From positions 1,266,001 to 1,330,000 of the forward strand of contig NZ_CP094226.1 in assembly GCF_022749195.1 (NCBI RefSeq): a stretch of 64,000 nt of DNA, written 5' to 3'. Both the position numbers and the translations under genes were made by a program. The notes under the pieces were generated by a model. That model was not told the origin of the DNA. It did not search any database and saw nothing but the letters and a program-made list of their open reading frames with translations. Shown here in pieces: positions 10,787 to 20,899 of this stretch (positions are counted from its first letter, which is position 1; the number at the start of each line of letters is the position of its first letter). The DNA is from Streptococcus oralis. GTDB lineage: Bacteria > Bacillota > Bacilli > Lactobacillales > Streptococcaceae.

Positions 10787-13279
10787 TTACCTTTTCTCTT
10801 TCTGGGATTTTTCTTTCATTCTATTGCGACGAGATTGTAGAAAATCAGCTACAGCAGGCTCTAGCTGTTCTCTAGCAAGGACCTGAATAGCCCTTTCTTT
10901 TGACAAGGCCTGAGCGATTTGTTTGCCGTAACGCTTGCTGACGACACGACTGTCTAAGATAACAGCAACCGAACCTTGGTCAGATCTTCTAACAGTGCGG
11001 CCCAGAGCTTGTTTTAGCCGAATGATCGCCATCGGTAACTGATAATCATAGAAAGGATTTTTCCCTTCTTGACGCAGTTCCTGGTTTAATTTTTTGGTTA
11101 AAGGTTCTTGGGGATTTTGGAAAGGCAATCTCGGAATCACTTGGATCACGCAAGGATGGGTTGAAAAATCAACCCCTTCCCAGAAACTACCTGTTCCAAG
11201 CAAGATCTGACGTTCACCTTTTTCAAAACGTTTTTTCAGTTGGCTTGGTTCCCCATTTTTATACTGAGCTAGATGCGGTTGGTCTAGCAGGTCCGAAACT
11301 GCCAGCAACATCTCTTTTGAGGTAAACAAAACCAATAAGGGTTCTTGAAAGGCTTGTAAGCTTCGAATGACAGAAGCCACTTCACTAGCATAGTCAACAG
11401 GCGAAACTTCTGTCACAAGAGGAAAATCATTGACTAGAAAGACTTCTTGTTGCTCCTGTTTTGCTACATCAAGCCTAACAAGTGGAGCATCCGGAAATCC
11501 CAATAAATCTGCTAGGGAAACCCGATTGCTGATTTCAAGAGTGGCAGATACTCCTAGGAGCCTACAATCTTCTGGCAATAAGTCTGCTAGTATAAAGCGG
11601 CCTTTTTTACTTGAACAAATCAAGACATCCCTGCTCGATTTCTCTGCTGTAGCAAGCCAAAATTCACGGTCCGAGGTGAAAAAGTTTGCAATCTCTCTAT
11701 ACTCTGGGAGAGCTAACTCCGAAAAATGCTGGCGCAACTCTTCGAGAGAATCCAACCACTTTCCATTCTTAAGGCCTGACTGATAGTGCTCTATCAAGTA
11801 TCGACATTCAAAACCTATACTCTCAAGCAAGCGTTTCTGAACCAAATCTTCCTCTGACTCTAAGGACTTTTCAATTTGAGTTACAAGATCCTCTAGGCGA
11901 TAAGCCTGCTGGGCTAGATTTTCGAGAGCTAGCAGCATTTTTTGTGCTTCATCCAAAATCACCAAACGATTGTCGACAAACTCGGGATTGTCTTCCAAAC
12001 GAGTGACCAGATAGGCATGATTGGTCAGAAGAACACGACTGGTCTCGGCCTTTTCCTGCCCTCGTTTCCAAAAATCCTCTGTAGCAAATAAACTTTTCTT
12101 TGAAAGCTTGCCATCGTGGACTAGTTCCGGCAGAAAATGCTGGTAGCGATAAAGCTGCCCGATTTCGTCCAAATCACCAGTATCTGTCTCCGTTAGCCAG
12201 ATGAGCAGTTGCATTTTAAAGCGAGTAAATAGACGATTGGACTCAGATCGACGGAGAACTCTGTGAAAGGCATCCAGTTTTAAATAATTTTGAGGCCCCT
12301 TGAGACTATGAATTTCCAGATGGAAGACCTCTTTTAAGCGCTGACCTTCTTCTTGCATGATTTGATTTTGAAGAATTTTGGTCGGAACACTCACTAGAAT
12401 CCCTGCTTGACTCTCCGAGTTCAAAGCTGGGAGGAGATAACCATAAGTCTTGCCCAGTCCCGTTTGAGCTTGGATAAAAGAAGTCTGGTGTTCTTCCAAT
12501 AAGTCCTCAACCTTCTCCGCAAATTCCAACTGTTGCGGACGCTCCTCCAGCCCCAATAAAGAAATGTTTTTAGCAAAATCTTTGGATAACTTTCGTGGGA
12601 CTAAGGCTTTGCTTTCCTTTCTCAGGAAAAGCCCATGGAGTTCTATCAATTCCAGAGAGGACAGGAGAGATTGTTGCTGATAGACCTCCTCAATAACCAG
12701 ATAACTTTCATAGAGAAGGTTATCTGCAAGGTCTAACAAGCTTTCTAAGAGCCCTTTAGGTAACTCGAAGAGTTTTTGACGCATGTAAAGCAAGAGTTCT
12801 GCTGTTGCCTGAGCATCAGACAGGGCAGTATGGGCATGTTCCAGCTCAATTCCCAACTCTTGACAAAGGATGCCCAAATTGTACTTTTCAAACTGAGGAT
12901 ATAGAACTTGGGCTAACTCAACAGTATCCACCCGCGGGGTGCGCAATTCATATCCTTCAAAAAAGAGGAATTCTGCAAGGAGGTTGGCATCAAATTGTAC
13001 ATTGTGCGCAACAAAAATACCGTCCTTAACCAATTCAAAAATTTTTCCAGCCACCTGAGAAAACTCTGGAGCCGCAGCCAAACGCTGATCGGTCAGACCT
13101 GTTAATTCTTTGATATGAGAATCCAAGGGTTCATGGGGATTGACATCAGTCGCATACTGATCGACGATTTCGCCATTCTCAATCACCACAATGCCTACTT
13201 GAATAATTTTTGCCTTACTTCCGGTGCTGGTCGCCTCTAAATCAACGACCACATACCGATCATTTCTCGCATTCATCAT
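10787..13279 (-). CDS. dinG: DinG-type 3'-5' exonuclease/helicase
   Basis: Fusion of an N-terminal DEDDh exonuclease (VVDLEATSTG at residue ~12, HNVQFDANLL at ~96, HTALSDAQA at ~154) with an XPD-like superfamily 2 helicase: Walker A QTGLGKTYGYL near residue 275, a DEAQ box in VILDEAQKM, and motif VI QALGRTVRR near residue 760. It has 830 residues, the normal size for Firmicute DinG. Like other Gram-positive forms it shows no obvious four-cysteine iron-sulfur cluster, so it may act mainly as a nuclease. First gene of the dinG-rodA-DJ-1 unit. Starts at either of two adjacent ATGs (13279 or 13276). Confidence 0.9.
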   Translation of the reverse strand: MMNARNDRYVVVDLEATSTGSKAKIIQVGIVVIENGEIVDQYATDVNPHEPLDSHIKELTGLTDQRLAAAPEFSQVAGKIFELVKDGIFVAHNVQFDANLLAEFLFFEGYELRTPRVDTVELAQVLYPQFEKYNLGILCQELGIELEHAHTALSDAQATAELLLYMRQKLFELPKGLLESLLDLADNLLYESYLVIEEVYQQQSLLSSLELIELHGLFLRKESKALVPRKLSKDFAKNISLLGLEERPQQLEFAEKVEDLLEEHQTSFIQAQTGLGKTYGYLLPALNSESQAGILVSVPTKILQNQIMQEEGQRLKEVFHLEIHSLKGPQNYLKLDAFHRVLRRSESNRLFTRFKMQLLIWLTETDTGDLDEIGQLYRYQHFLPELVHDGKLSKKSLFATEDFWKRGQEKAETSRVLLTNHAYLVTRLEDNPEFVDNRLVILDEAQKMLLALENLAQQAYRLEDLVTQIEKSLESEEDLVQKRLLESIGFECRYLIEHYQSGLKNGKWLDSLEELRQHFSELALPEYREIANFFTSDREFWLATAEKSSRDVLICSSKKGRFILADLLPEDCRLLGVSATLEISNRVSLADLLGFPDAPLVRLDVAKQEQQEVFLVNDFPLVTEVSPVDYASEVASVIRSLQAFQEPLLVLFTSKEMLLAVSDLLDQPHLAQYKNGEPSQLKKRFEKGERQILLGTGSFWEGVDFSTHPCVIQVIPRLPFQNPQEPLTKKLNQELRQEGKNPFYDYQLPMAIIRLKQALGRTVRRSDQGSVAVILDSRVVSKRYGKQIAQALSKERAIQVLAREQLEPAVADFLQSRRNRMKEKSQKEKR

Positions 13280-13475
13280 TAAAAATTATATCAAAAAAAG
13301 CATGATTTGACACCCCTCAACTTTGATAACAATCTTGCTTCACTTTCGAGTTCGATTAAAAATCAAGACCTTAAAAGTGAGAATTTCTCGCAAGTTCAGC
13401 AGTTACTTTCCAGTTCTGGAGTATTTGAAAATCTTATCAGCATAGTTACATCAATACAAAAAGACAACCAAGGAA

Positions 13476-14327
13476 TTAGTTGCTTTTTTGAGATATTTGT
13501 TTCATTGTTTTCGGAAGTGTCTTGCTAATTTCTGTTGGCAAGACAAGATAGTGTTCTTGAGCTAGTTCTTGCGCGATAGCTGAATGAAGATGAGTCGCTA
13601 CCACCACTTTCTCATAGAGGTTGACTTGGTGAAACTGACCTGCAAAACCTGCAATCATCCCAGCCAGAGTATCTCCCATCCCACCAGTTGCTTGATAGGG
13701 GCCTCCGACTTCTAATTGATAATATTCAGACTGACCAGCTTGCCAGATACGAGTCGCTGGACCTTTCTCAACTAAAATCGTCCCTTGAGGAAAAGCTGAA
13801 AGAGCACTAGCAGTCGTCTCTTTATTTTGATGATCAAGAACTATACCAGATAGTCTTTCCCATTCCTTTTGGTGGGGAGTTAGGATGAGCTGACTGGAAG
13901 GAAATGGTAACTGGCCTTTTGCTAAGATGCCCAAAGCACCACCATCTACAATCAAAATCTGGTCTTTTCTGAGACTGTCAAAGACCCGTTTTACGAGTTC
14001 TTCTCCAAATGCATCCTCTCGCAAACCCGGACCTAACAAGACAACTTCTGCCTTTACTAACTGTTCTTTTAACAATTGCTGGTCTTGAAGAGAAAATGCC
14101 ATGGCCTCAGGTAAATGACTGTGCAGAGCCGGAATATTCTCCTTATCCGTGCCAACAGTCACCAAACCAGCCCCACTTTTGACAGCTGCAATAGCTGACA
14201 TGATGATAGCTCCCCCATAAGGATAGGTCCCTCCCAGCAAGAGCAGACGACCGTAATCTCCCTTATGGCTGTGACGAGAACGTTCAATAATGACTTTTTC
14301 TAATAAAGTTTGATCAATCACTTTCAT
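13476..14327 (-). CDS. nnrD: ADP-dependent NAD(P)H-hydrate dehydratase
   Basis: Repairs NADHX/NADPHX, the hydrated damage products of the nicotinamide cofactors, using ADP or ATP; cytoplasmic, 283 residues. It is a stand-alone C-terminal YjeF-type domain with a ribokinase-like fold: GDYGRLLLLGGTYPYGGAIIM near the N-terminus, a middle HQKEWERL motif, and the catalytic GPYQATGGMGDTLAGMIAG loop. The partner epimerase domain is not fused and is not in the window. A TATAAT box at 14352-14347 lies just upstream, so it is probably transcribed alone. Confidence 0.9.
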   Translation of the reverse strand: MKVIDQTLLEKVIIERSRHSHKGDYGRLLLLGGTYPYGGAIIMSAIAAVKSGAGLVTVGTDKENIPALHSHLPEAMAFSLQDQQLLKEQLVKAEVVLLGPGLREDAFGEELVKRVFDSLRKDQILIVDGGALGILAKGQLPFPSSQLILTPHQKEWERLSGIVLDHQNKETTASALSAFPQGTILVEKGPATRIWQAGQSEYYQLEVGGPYQATGGMGDTLAGMIAGFAGQFHQVNLYEKVVVATHLHSAIAQELAQEHYLVLPTEISKTLPKTMKQISQKSN

Positions 14328-14354
14328 CGATTTTTCCTCTCACTCCATTATACT

Positions 14355-14379
14355 ACAAAAGGAGGGGCAAACCTCCTTC
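14355..14379 (-). terminator. Terminator of the folD-Cof phosphatase unit
   Basis: Stem AAGGAGG/CCTCCTT with a 6-nt loop and a short T-run, directly after the Cof-type phosphatase stop on the minus strand. The G-rich arm resembles a ribosome site, but no frame follows it. Confidence 0.7.
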
Positions 14380-14382
14380 TAT

Positions 14383-15156
14383 CTATTTTCCCTTAAATTC
14401 CGCAAAAGTCTGTAAGATTTTAGCTGCTACTGCTGGAGAAGGAGCTCCTTTTAGATCTAACGTGTCATCTGCATATGGACTAAGACCAGCAAAATCTCCA
14501 ATCTGGACAGAATAGAGCGACGTCTTAAACAGTTCAATATCGTTTTGGTCATTTCCAAAAGCGATGAAGTTCTCCCCGCATAACTTTTCAACAGTTGTCG
14601 CCTTATGAGTATCCAAGGGATTAACATAAAGGCACTTTTCATGCGCATGATAGGAGAGATGAGCTAGCCCCAGTCTTTCTAACTGACCAAGCAGATCATC
14701 AAGCAACTCCTCATGGTCACCCATATAAACGACTACCTTAATCGGAGTACCCAAGTCCTCGAGTTTCTGATGACGAGCTACCTTTAGGGGATCTACACTG
14801 GAGATAAATGGAATCTTCTCCACAATCTGACCACTATAGTCAAAGCAGTCATCTACAAAGAAAGGGAGATTATAAGTCTGGCAATAATCCACTAGCGCAT
14901 GATAAACTCTAGCATCGAGATTCCTTTCAAAGATAGCCTGCCCCAGATGATAGGCTACGCCACCATTCAATCCTATGACCAAGCGCTGACTGAGTTTAGG
15001 ACCTAATAAACCCAAGCAATCCCGATAAGAGCGGGCTGAGGCAAACACAAGCTCATGTCCATAATCTTCAGCCTTTAAAAGAACCTGCTTAATCTCCTCA
15101 TCAATGGTCATGTAGTCAAAAGATAGCGTTCCATCCAGGTCAAATACGAATTTCAT
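14383..15156 (-). CDS. Cof-type HAD-IIB phosphatase
   Basis: Cytoplasmic sugar-phosphate or cofactor phosphatase of the Cof/HAD-IIB subfamily, 257 residues. Motif I is FVFDLDGTLSFD at the N-terminus with both catalytic Asp residues; motif II is in LVFASAR; the C-terminal motif IV is IAFGNDQNDIELF. The size and large cap between motifs II and III fit type IIB. It starts 4 nt after the folD stop, so it is translated from the same mRNA. The substrate is unknown; no lineage-specific residues decide it. Confidence 0.88.
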   Translation of the reverse strand: MKFVFDLDGTLSFDYMTIDEEIKQVLLKAEDYGHELVFASARSYRDCLGLLGPKLSQRLVIGLNGGVAYHLGQAIFERNLDARVYHALVDYCQTYNLPFFVDDCFDYSGQIVEKIPFISSVDPLKVARHQKLEDLGTPIKVVVYMGDHEELLDDLLGQLERLGLAHLSYHAHEKCLYVNPLDTHKATTVEKLCGENFIAFGNDQNDIELFKTSLYSVQIGDFAGLSPYADDTLDLKGAPSPAVAAKILQTFAEFKGK

Positions 15157-15160
15157 CTTC

Positions 15161-16018
15161 CTAGTCCTTGTTTAGTGTTCGAAGCGCTGCCTGATAGGTT
15201 TGCTCCATTAGCATGGTAATAGTCATAGGTCCAACTCCACCAGGTACAGGTGTGATGTGACTAGCAAGTGGTGCAACAGCATCATAGTCAACATCTCCAC
15301 AAAGCTTTCCATTTTCATCTCGGTTCATCCCAACGTCAATGACAACCGCTCCTGGTTTGACAAAGTCAGCAGTCACAAACTTAGCACGACCGATAGCAAC
15401 CACAAGAATATCCGCCTTAGCAGCCACCTTGGCAAGATGATGGGTACGTGAGTGAGTCAAAGTCACTGTTGCATTTTTAGCCAAAAGAAGCTGAGCCATC
15501 GGTTTTCCAACAATATTTGAACGACCGATAACAACCGCATTTTTACCTTCTAGATCAATCCCATATTCATGAAACATTTCCATAATTCCTGCAGGTGTCG
15601 AAGGAATCATAACTGGATGACCAGACCAGAGGCGACCCATGTTTAGGGGATGGAAACCATCCACGTCTTTTTCGGGGTCAATGGCTAATAAAACTGCCTC
15701 TTCGTCAATATGTTTTGGCAAAGGTAATTGAACCAAAATCCCATGCCAAGCTGGATCTTGATTGTATTTGGCAATCAAGTCTAACAATTCCGCTTGGGTA
15801 ATAGTCTCTGGAACTCGCTTTACTTCACTACGGAAGCCAGCAGCGAGAGCTGACCGTTCCTTGTTGCGAACGTAGATTTGGCTGGCAGGATTGTCCCCCA
15901 CCAAAATCACTACCAATCCTGGAACTAGACCTGTTTCTTCTTTTAGTTTAGCCGTCTTCTCAGCCAACTGTCCTTGTAACTTAGCCGCAAGAGCCTTCCC
16001 ATCGATAATCTGTGCCAT
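15161..16018 (-). CDS. folD: Methylenetetrahydrofolate dehydrogenase/cyclohydrolase
   Basis: Bifunctional cytoplasmic enzyme that interconverts 5,10-methylene-, methenyl- and 10-formyl-tetrahydrofolate with NADP+, supplying one-carbon units for purines and initiator tRNA; 285 residues, the normal length. Seen are the YVRNKERSA segment with the catalytic Lys near residue 55, the VQLPLPKHI motif, the [14 protein letters not shown] nucleotide-binding segment, and the C-terminal [11 protein letters not shown] signature. A TATAAT box lies about 40 nt upstream. The downstream Cof phosphatase shares its transcript. Confidence 0.97.
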   Translation of the reverse strand: MAQIIDGKALAAKLQGQLAEKTAKLKEETGLVPGLVVILVGDNPASQIYVRNKERSALAAGFRSEVKRVPETITQAELLDLIAKYNQDPAWHGILVQLPLPKHIDEEAVLLAIDPEKDVDGFHPLNMGRLWSGHPVMIPSTPAGIMEMFHEYGIDLEGKNAVVIGRSNIVGKPMAQLLLAKNATVTLTHSRTHHLAKVAAKADILVVAIGRAKFVTADFVKPGAVVIDVGMNRDENGKLCGDVDYDAVAPLASHITPVPGGVGPMTITMLMEQTYQAALRTLNKD

Positions 16019-16118
16019 ATCTCTTCTCTTTTCTATCCAATATCCTCTATTATATCAAAAAATAACTTGCCATCCTAACACTTCTTGCCTAATGGACCTT
16101 ATAGTCTGAAACTATAAG

Positions 16119-16141
16119 AAAAAGCCCTTGTCGAGCTTTTA
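16119..16141 (-). terminator. Terminator after the TfoX-like gene
   Basis: The minus strand reads AAAAGCTC, a 5-6 nt loop, then GGGCTTTTT. The 8-bp stem includes one U-G pair and is followed by T-rich sequence. It closes the amino acid transporter-TfoX unit. Confidence 0.75.
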
Positions 16142-16166
16142 TGCCTATTTATACTAGGTAAATCTG

Positions 16167-16487
16167 TCATGCTTTCTTTTTGACTTTTGGAGCCGGTAAG
16201 ACTTCATACATCTCCTTGATTAATCTCATTAGAAATGATTTATCTTCAATGTCTTCTATCAAAATCATCTCCTTAGCTCCTTCATAAGGACGTTCAAGCC
16301 TAGTCTGTCCCAGTTGATCCAAGACCAGCTTCACAGGCTTCAGTAACAGACGATTATCGTAGATTCCTCCAATAATCTTTCCACGATAATAAAGAATATA
16401 CTCTCCCATCATTGGACGATAACTCATCTCCTCTAACTCTGATAGCTGTTCGAGAATAAAATCTAAATACTCTTTACTGGATGCCAT
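16167..16487 (-). CDS. TfoX N-terminal domain protein
   Basis: Small cytoplasmic protein, 106 residues, matching the TfoX/Sxy N-terminal domain: YRPMMGEYILYYRGKIIGGIYDNRLLLK followed by LIEDIEDKSFL. The C-terminal TfoX domain found in gamma-proteobacterial competence regulators is absent. In Gram-positives such single-domain proteins have no established role, and a link with competence should not be assumed. It lies 33 nt after the transporter ATPase gene and probably shares its transcript. Confidence 0.75.
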   Translation of the reverse strand: MASSKEYLDFILEQLSELEEMSYRPMMGEYILYYRGKIIGGIYDNRLLLKPVKLVLDQLGQTRLERPYEGAKEMILIEDIEDKSFLMRLIKEMYEVLPAPKVKKKA

Positions 16488-16520
16488 GATGCCTACTCCA
16501 TTTCTTCTAAAAATGAGGTC

Positions 16521-17255
16521 TTACAAAACCTTACTCAAAAATTCCTTGGTCCGTTGTTCTTTTGTTTGATCGAAAATCTCCTCTGGTGTTCCATCTTCGA
16601 CAACAACTCCATCCGCCATAAAGATAACACGGTCTGCTACCTCACGCGCAAAGCCCATTTCATGAGTCACAATCACCATGGTCATCCCTGATTTAGCGAG
16701 GTCTTGCATAACAGCTAGAACTTCTCCAACCATCTCAGGGTCTAGGGCTGAAGTCGGCTCATCAAAGAGCAAAACATCTGGTTCCATAGCAAGTCCACGT
16801 GCAATAGCAATCCGTTGTTGCTGACCACCTGACAAACTCTGTGGATAAGCCGTCGCCTTGTCTGGCAAGCCAACTTTTTCTAACAGTTCCTGTGCTCTTT
16901 TCTCCGCAACTTCCTTGCTTTCACCTTTGGTTTTAATTGGTGACAAAGTGATATTTTCCATCACTGTCATATTGGGAAAGAGGTTGAATTGTTGGAATAC
17001 CATACCCATCTTTTCACGCATGGCAAAAAGGTCATTTTTCTTATCTGTGATATCAACTCCTTCAAAGATAACCTTACCTTTACTTGCTTCTTCAAGTAGA
17101 TTCATCGAACGAAGGAGGGTTGATTTCCCGCTCCCTGACGGACCGATAATGACCACAACTTCTCCTCGTTTAATCTCAAGGTTGATGCCTTTTAAAACTT
17201 CATTTTTCCCAAAAGACTTATGTAGTTCTTCAATTTTAATCAAGGTTTCTGTCAT
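16521..17255 (-). CDS. Polar amino acid ABC transporter, ATP-binding protein
   Basis: Cytoplasmic ATPase of a PAAT-family amino acid importer (GlnQ type), 244 residues. Walker [15 protein letters not shown] near residue 38, Q-loop VFQQFNLFP, signature [17 protein letters not shown], Walker [13 protein letters not shown] and switch His in [10 protein letters not shown] are all present. Its start shares a base with the stop of the permease gene (17255), so the two are translationally coupled. The substrate cannot be set from the ATPase; glutamine, glutamate or a related polar amino acid is likely. No substrate-binding protein gene is adjacent. Confidence 0.92.
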   Translation of the reverse strand: MTETLIKIEELHKSFGKNEVLKGINLEIKRGEVVVIIGPSGSGKSTLLRSMNLLEEASKGKVIFEGVDITDKKNDLFAMREKMGMVFQQFNLFPNMTVMENITLSPIKTKGESKEVAEKRAQELLEKVGLPDKATAYPQSLSGGQQQRIAIARGLAMEPDVLLFDEPTSALDPEMVGEVLAVMQDLAKSGMTMVIVTHEMGFAREVADRVIFMADGVVVEDGTPEEIFDQTKEQRTKEFLSKVL

Positions 17256-17944
17256 TATTTCTTGTCTCCTTGTCCAATATGTTTTTCAAATGCTTTCAAC
17301 GCCACTGTCAAAACAGAGGTCATAATCAAATAGTAAAAGGCTGCAAATAAAAGGGGAGTCAACGGTAAATACGTTGTTGTTGCTACTGTCGTTGCACCAT
17401 TCCACAACTCCATCACCCCAATTGCCGACAAGAGGGAACTATCCTTGATAATGGTAATAAATTCATTTCCCAGCGCTGGAAGAATATTCTTGATAGCTTG
17501 TGGCAAAATAACATAACGCATGGCATTTTTGGGACGAATACCTAGAGAATATGCAGCCTCTAACTGCCCTTTAGGAACCGCATTGATCCCCGCACGAACA
17601 GTTTCTGAAACGTAAGCTCCACTATTCATAGAAATAATCAGAATACCAGGAATCAAACGAGAAAGATCAACTCCTAAAATTCCCACTTGAATAGTCGGAG
17701 CATTGATATGCATAAGAGCAAAGGCAATCATAATCTGAACCATCATTGGAGTACCACGGAAGATCCAAACATACACATTTGCAAACCAAACGAGCGGTTT
17801 AAAGCGTGAACGTTGGGCAAAGGCCAGTAACACACCTATAATGGTCCCTAAGCAGACAACAAGGATAGAAATCAATACGGTAATCAGAGCACCATAGTTA
17901 AAATATGGTAAATACTTTGGTAAAAAAGAAAAATTCATATTCAA
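17255..17944 (-). CDS. Polar amino acid ABC transporter, permease
   Basis: Membrane subunit of the same importer, 229 residues with about five hydrophobic helices. The EAA loop that docks the ATPase reads [26 protein letters not shown]. It heads the unit permease-ATPase-TfoX. A promoter TTGCAT (18000-17995)-17 bp-TATAAT (17977-17972, preceded by TG) lies just upstream. The solute-binding partner must be encoded elsewhere or shared with another system. Confidence 0.9.
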   Translation of the reverse strand: MNMNFSFLPKYLPYFNYGALITVLISILVVCLGTIIGVLLAFAQRSRFKPLVWFANVYVWIFRGTPMMVQIMIAFALMHINAPTIQVGILGVDLSRLIPGILIISMNSGAYVSETVRAGINAVPKGQLEAAYSLGIRPKNAMRYVILPQAIKNILPALGNEFITIIKDSSLLSAIGVMELWNGATTVATTTYLPLTPLLFAAFYYLIMTSVLTVALKAFEKHIGQGDKK

Positions 17945-17971
17945 TCAACTTTCTATGTATTGGATTGTATG

Positions 17972-18000
17972 ATTATAACATGAATTGAATTAAAATGCAA
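17972..18000 (-). promoter_or_regulatory. Promoter of the amino acid ABC transporter
   Basis: TTGCAT and TATAAT separated by 17 bp on the minus strand, with a TG one base before the -10 hexamer. It drives the permease gene starting at 17944. Confidence 0.7.
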
Positions 18001-18129
18001 TCCTTTTTCCCTAATTTTAACAATTAACTTGATAGAATAGAGAAATAGAGAGAAATCACAGTTTTTTTCTAGTCAACTACCTCTTGTTTATGGTAAAATA
18101 GAAACGATAAGAAATGGAGGAGAATCAAA

Positions 18130-18360
18130 ATGGAATCACATTTGGTTAGAATCATTAACCGCCTAGAAGCGATGACAAAAGATGGTGGAAATCTAAAACG
18201 TAATTTTGAACGTGAAGGTGTTGTTGTCGCAGAAGTTGCATACAGCCACGACGAAGAAAACGGATCACTCTTCACCCTTCGTGATGTAGAAGCTCGTGAA
18301 ACTTATACCTTTGATAGCATTGATTTGATTGCAATGGAGATCTACGAACTCCTTTACTAA
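18130..18360 (+). CDS. DUF1797 family protein (YkuJ-like)
   Basis: 76-residue cytoplasmic protein of unknown function found across Bacillales and Lactobacillales. The sequence runs MESHLVRIINRLEAMTKDGG and ends FDSIDLIAMEIYELLY, which I recognise as the DUF1797/YkuJ family. An AAATGGAGGAGA ribosome site lies 8 nt before the ATG and an extended -10 (TGGTAAAAT) some 40 nt upstream. It is monocistronic, with a terminator after the stop. No catalytic motif is visible. Confidence 0.85.
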   Translation: MESHLVRIINRLEAMTKDGGNLKRNFEREGVVVAEVAYSHDEENGSLFTLRDVEARETYTFDSIDLIAMEIYELLY

Positions 18361-18396
18361 TATAAAAACAACGGGCAGTAAGGTCCGATGAATGAG

Positions 18397-18429
18397 AATC
18401 CTTTTTGTCACCACAAATGGGATTTTTTC
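18397..18429 (+). terminator. Terminator after the DUF1797 gene
   Basis: Hairpin AATCC-tt-TTTGT-cacc-ACAAA-tg-GGATT followed by TTTTTT, 37 nt after the stop. Confidence 0.75.
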
Positions 18430-18517
18430 TTACCTTCAATGTCGCTTGATTCTCCATAAATCCTTCTTTTAAAAACGACCACTTCCCAATCTTTTTACTT
18501 GCTTTACACCTTAATCA

Positions 18518-18556
18518 TGCTATAATGAGAGTATAAAACTTTGACTATTCTTGACC
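18518..18556 (+). promoter_or_regulatory. clpE promoter and CtsR operator
   Basis: An extended -10 TGCTATAAT (18518-18526) is followed at 18540-18556 by TTTGACTATTCTTGACC, a CtsR heptad repeat in reverse orientation with one mismatch from TTTGACY-NTN-TTTGACY. CtsR bound just past the start point would block transcription; heat would release it. Confidence 0.85.
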
Positions 18557-18597
18557 TTTTTCTTAGACCAAGAATAAGAATGAAATGAGGTAGATGT

Positions 18598-20856
18598 ATG
18601 CTCTGTCAAAACTGTAAAATAAACGACTCAACAATTCATCTGTATACCAATATCAATGGGCAGCAAAAGCAAATTGATCTCTGTCAAAATTGCTATAAAA
18701 TTATCAAAACAGATCCAAATAATACCCTCTTTAAAGGAATGACTGACTTAAACAATCATGACTTTGATCCATTCGGCGACTTTTTCAATGATTTGAACAA
18801 TTTCAAACCTTCTTCTAATAACGTCCCTCCAACTCAATCTGGTGGGGGATATGGAGGAAACGGTGGTTATGGACCTCAAAACCGCGGCCCACTTCAAACA
18901 CCCCCTAGCCAAGAAAGAGGACTCCTAGAGGAATACGGTATCAACATTACTGAGATTGCTCGTCGGGGAGATATTGACCCCGTTATTGGTCGAGATGAGG
19001 AGATTATCCGCGTTATCGAAATCCTCAACCGTCGAACCAAGAACAACCCTGTCCTTATCGGAGAACCAGGTGTTGGTAAAACAGCCGTTGTGGAAGGTCT
19101 AGCTCAGAAGATTGTCGATGGCGATGTTCCCCATAAACTCCAAGGCAAGCAGGTCATCCGTCTGGATGTGGTCAGTCTAGTCCAAGGAACAGGGATTCGA
19201 GGCCAATTTGAAGAACGTATGCAAAAGCTCATGGAAGAAATTCGCAAACGCGAGGACATCATCCTCTTTATCGATGAAATCCATGAAATTGTTGGTGCTG
19301 GATCTGCTGGCGATGGCAATATGGATGCAGGAAATATCCTCAAACCAGCCCTTGCCCGTGGTGAATTGCAAATGGTCGGAGCCACTACTCTCAATGAATA
19401 CCGCATCATTGAAAAAGATGCTGCTTTGGAGCGCCGTATGCAGCCTGTCAAGGTAGATGAACCAACTGTCGAAGAAACCATTATCATCCTTAAAGGAGTT
19501 CAAAAGAAATACGAAGACTACCATCACGTCAAGTATACTGATGCTGCCATCGAAGCTGCTGCAAATCTTTCCAACCGCTATATCCAAGACCGCTTCTTGC
19601 CAGACAAGGCTATTGACCTGTTGGACGAAGCTGGTTCAAAGATGAATCTGACGCTGAACTTTGTTGATCCTAAAGTGATTGATCAGCGCTTGATTGAGGC
19701 TGAAAATCTCAAGGCTCAAGCTACACGAGAGGAAGATTTTGAAAAGGCTGCTTATTTCCGCGATCAGATTGCCAAGTACAAGGAAATGCAGAAAAACAAG
19801 GTGACTGATCAGGATACTCCAATCATCAGCGAGAAAACCATCGAACATATCATTGAGCAAAAAACCAATATCCCTGTTGGAGAACTCAAAGAAAAAGAAC
19901 AATCTCAGCTTATCCATCTAGCAGACGACCTCAAAGCTCATGTCATTGGTCAAGATGAAGCTGTCGATAAGATTGCCAAGGCAATCCGTCGTAATCGTGT
20001 TGGACTTGGAACTCCTAACCGGCCAATCGGAAGCTTCCTCTTTGTCGGACCAACTGGTGTCGGTAAAACAGAACTTTCCAAACAACTAGCCATTGAGCTC
20101 TTTGGTTCTGCTGACAGCATGATTCGCTTTGATATGAGTGAATACATGGAAAAACACAGTGTAGCTAAATTGGTCGGAGCCCCTCCAGGTTATGTTGGTT
20201 ATGATGAAGCTGGGCAGCTGACTGAAAAGGTTCGTCGCAACCCATATTCTCTCATCCTTCTCGATGAGGTCGAGAAAGCCCATCCAGATGTGATGCACAT
20301 GTTCCTTCAAGTCTTGGACGATGGTCGTTTGACTGATGGGCAAGGACGTACAGTTAGCTTTAAGGATGCTATCATTATCATGACCTCAAATGCGGGTACT
20401 GGAAAGGCCGAAGCCAGTGTTGGTTTTGGGGCGGCTCGCGAAGGACGTACCAACTCTGTTCTCGGTGAACTCGGCAACTTCTTTAGTCCGGAGTTTATGA
20501 ACCGTTTTGACGGCATCATCGAATTTAAACCTCTCAGCAAGGACAACCTTCTCCAAATCATCGAACTCATGCTAGCGGATGTCAACAAACGCCTCTCTAG
20601 CAACAATATCCACCTCGATGTGACAGACAAGGTCAAGGAAAAGTTGGTTGACTTAGGTTATGATCCAAAAATGGGAGCACGCCCACTCCGCCGTACTATT
20701 CAAGACCATATCGAGGATGCCATCACTGATTTCTACCTTGAAAATCCAAGTGAGAAAGCCCTCAAGGCAGTCATGACAAGCAATGGCAATATTCAAATCA
20801 AATCTGCCAAAAAACCTGAGAAAACAGAAGAGATTGCTTCTGAAATAGAAGAATAA
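18598..20856 (+). CDS. clpE: ATP-dependent Clp protease ATPase ClpE
   Basis: HSP100 unfoldase that feeds substrates to ClpP and helps disaggregate proteins and recycle CtsR; cytoplasmic, 752 residues. It opens with the diagnostic zinc finger [12 protein letters not shown]...LCQNCYK (two CxxC pairs), then a glycine/asparagine-rich linker, AAA+ domain 1 (Walker [14 protein letters not shown], Walker [12 protein letters not shown]), a short UVR-like middle segment ([20 protein letters not shown]) and AAA+ domain 2 ([25 protein letters not shown]). A GAGG ribosome site lies 7 nt before the ATG. CtsR control is shown by the operator upstream. Confidence 0.97.
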   Translation: MLCQNCKINDSTIHLYTNINGQQKQIDLCQNCYKIIKTDPNNTLFKGMTDLNNHDFDPFGDFFNDLNNFKPSSNNVPPTQSGGGYGGNGGYGPQNRGPLQTPPSQERGLLEEYGINITEIARRGDIDPVIGRDEEIIRVIEILNRRTKNNPVLIGEPGVGKTAVVEGLAQKIVDGDVPHKLQGKQVIRLDVVSLVQGTGIRGQFEERMQKLMEEIRKREDIILFIDEIHEIVGAGSAGDGNMDAGNILKPALARGELQMVGATTLNEYRIIEKDAALERRMQPVKVDEPTVEETIIILKGVQKKYEDYHHVKYTDAAIEAAANLSNRYIQDRFLPDKAIDLLDEAGSKMNLTLNFVDPKVIDQRLIEAENLKAQATREEDFEKAAYFRDQIAKYKEMQKNKVTDQDTPIISEKTIEHIIEQKTNIPVGELKEKEQSQLIHLADDLKAHVIGQDEAVDKIAKAIRRNRVGLGTPNRPIGSFLFVGPTGVGKTELSKQLAIELFGSADSMIRFDMSEYMEKHSVAKLVGAPPGYVGYDEAGQLTEKVRRNPYSLILLDEVEKAHPDVMHMFLQVLDDGRLTDGQGRTVSFKDAIIIMTSNAGTGKAEASVGFGAAREGRTNSVLGELGNFFSPEFMNRFDGIIEFKPLSKDNLLQIIELMLADVNKRLSSNNIHLDVTDKVKEKLVDLGYDPKMGARPLRRTIQDHIEDAITDFYLENPSEKALKAVMTSNGNIQIKSAKKPEKTEEIASEIEE

Positions 20857-20863
20857 ATCTCAT

Positions 20864-20899
20864 AAAAAGAACAGGAAACAAGATTTCCTGTTCTTTTTT
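20864..20899. terminator. Bidirectional terminator between clpE and the GyrI-like gene
   Basis: Perfect 13-14 bp stem (AAAGAACAGGAAA/TTTCCTGTTCTTT) with A- and T-runs on both sides, placed between two converging genes. Confidence 0.9.

Noticed and set aside
13307-13528. 73-residue plus-strand frame between the DinG and NnrD genes
   Set aside because: No ribosome site or family resemblance, and its last third lies antisense inside nnrD.
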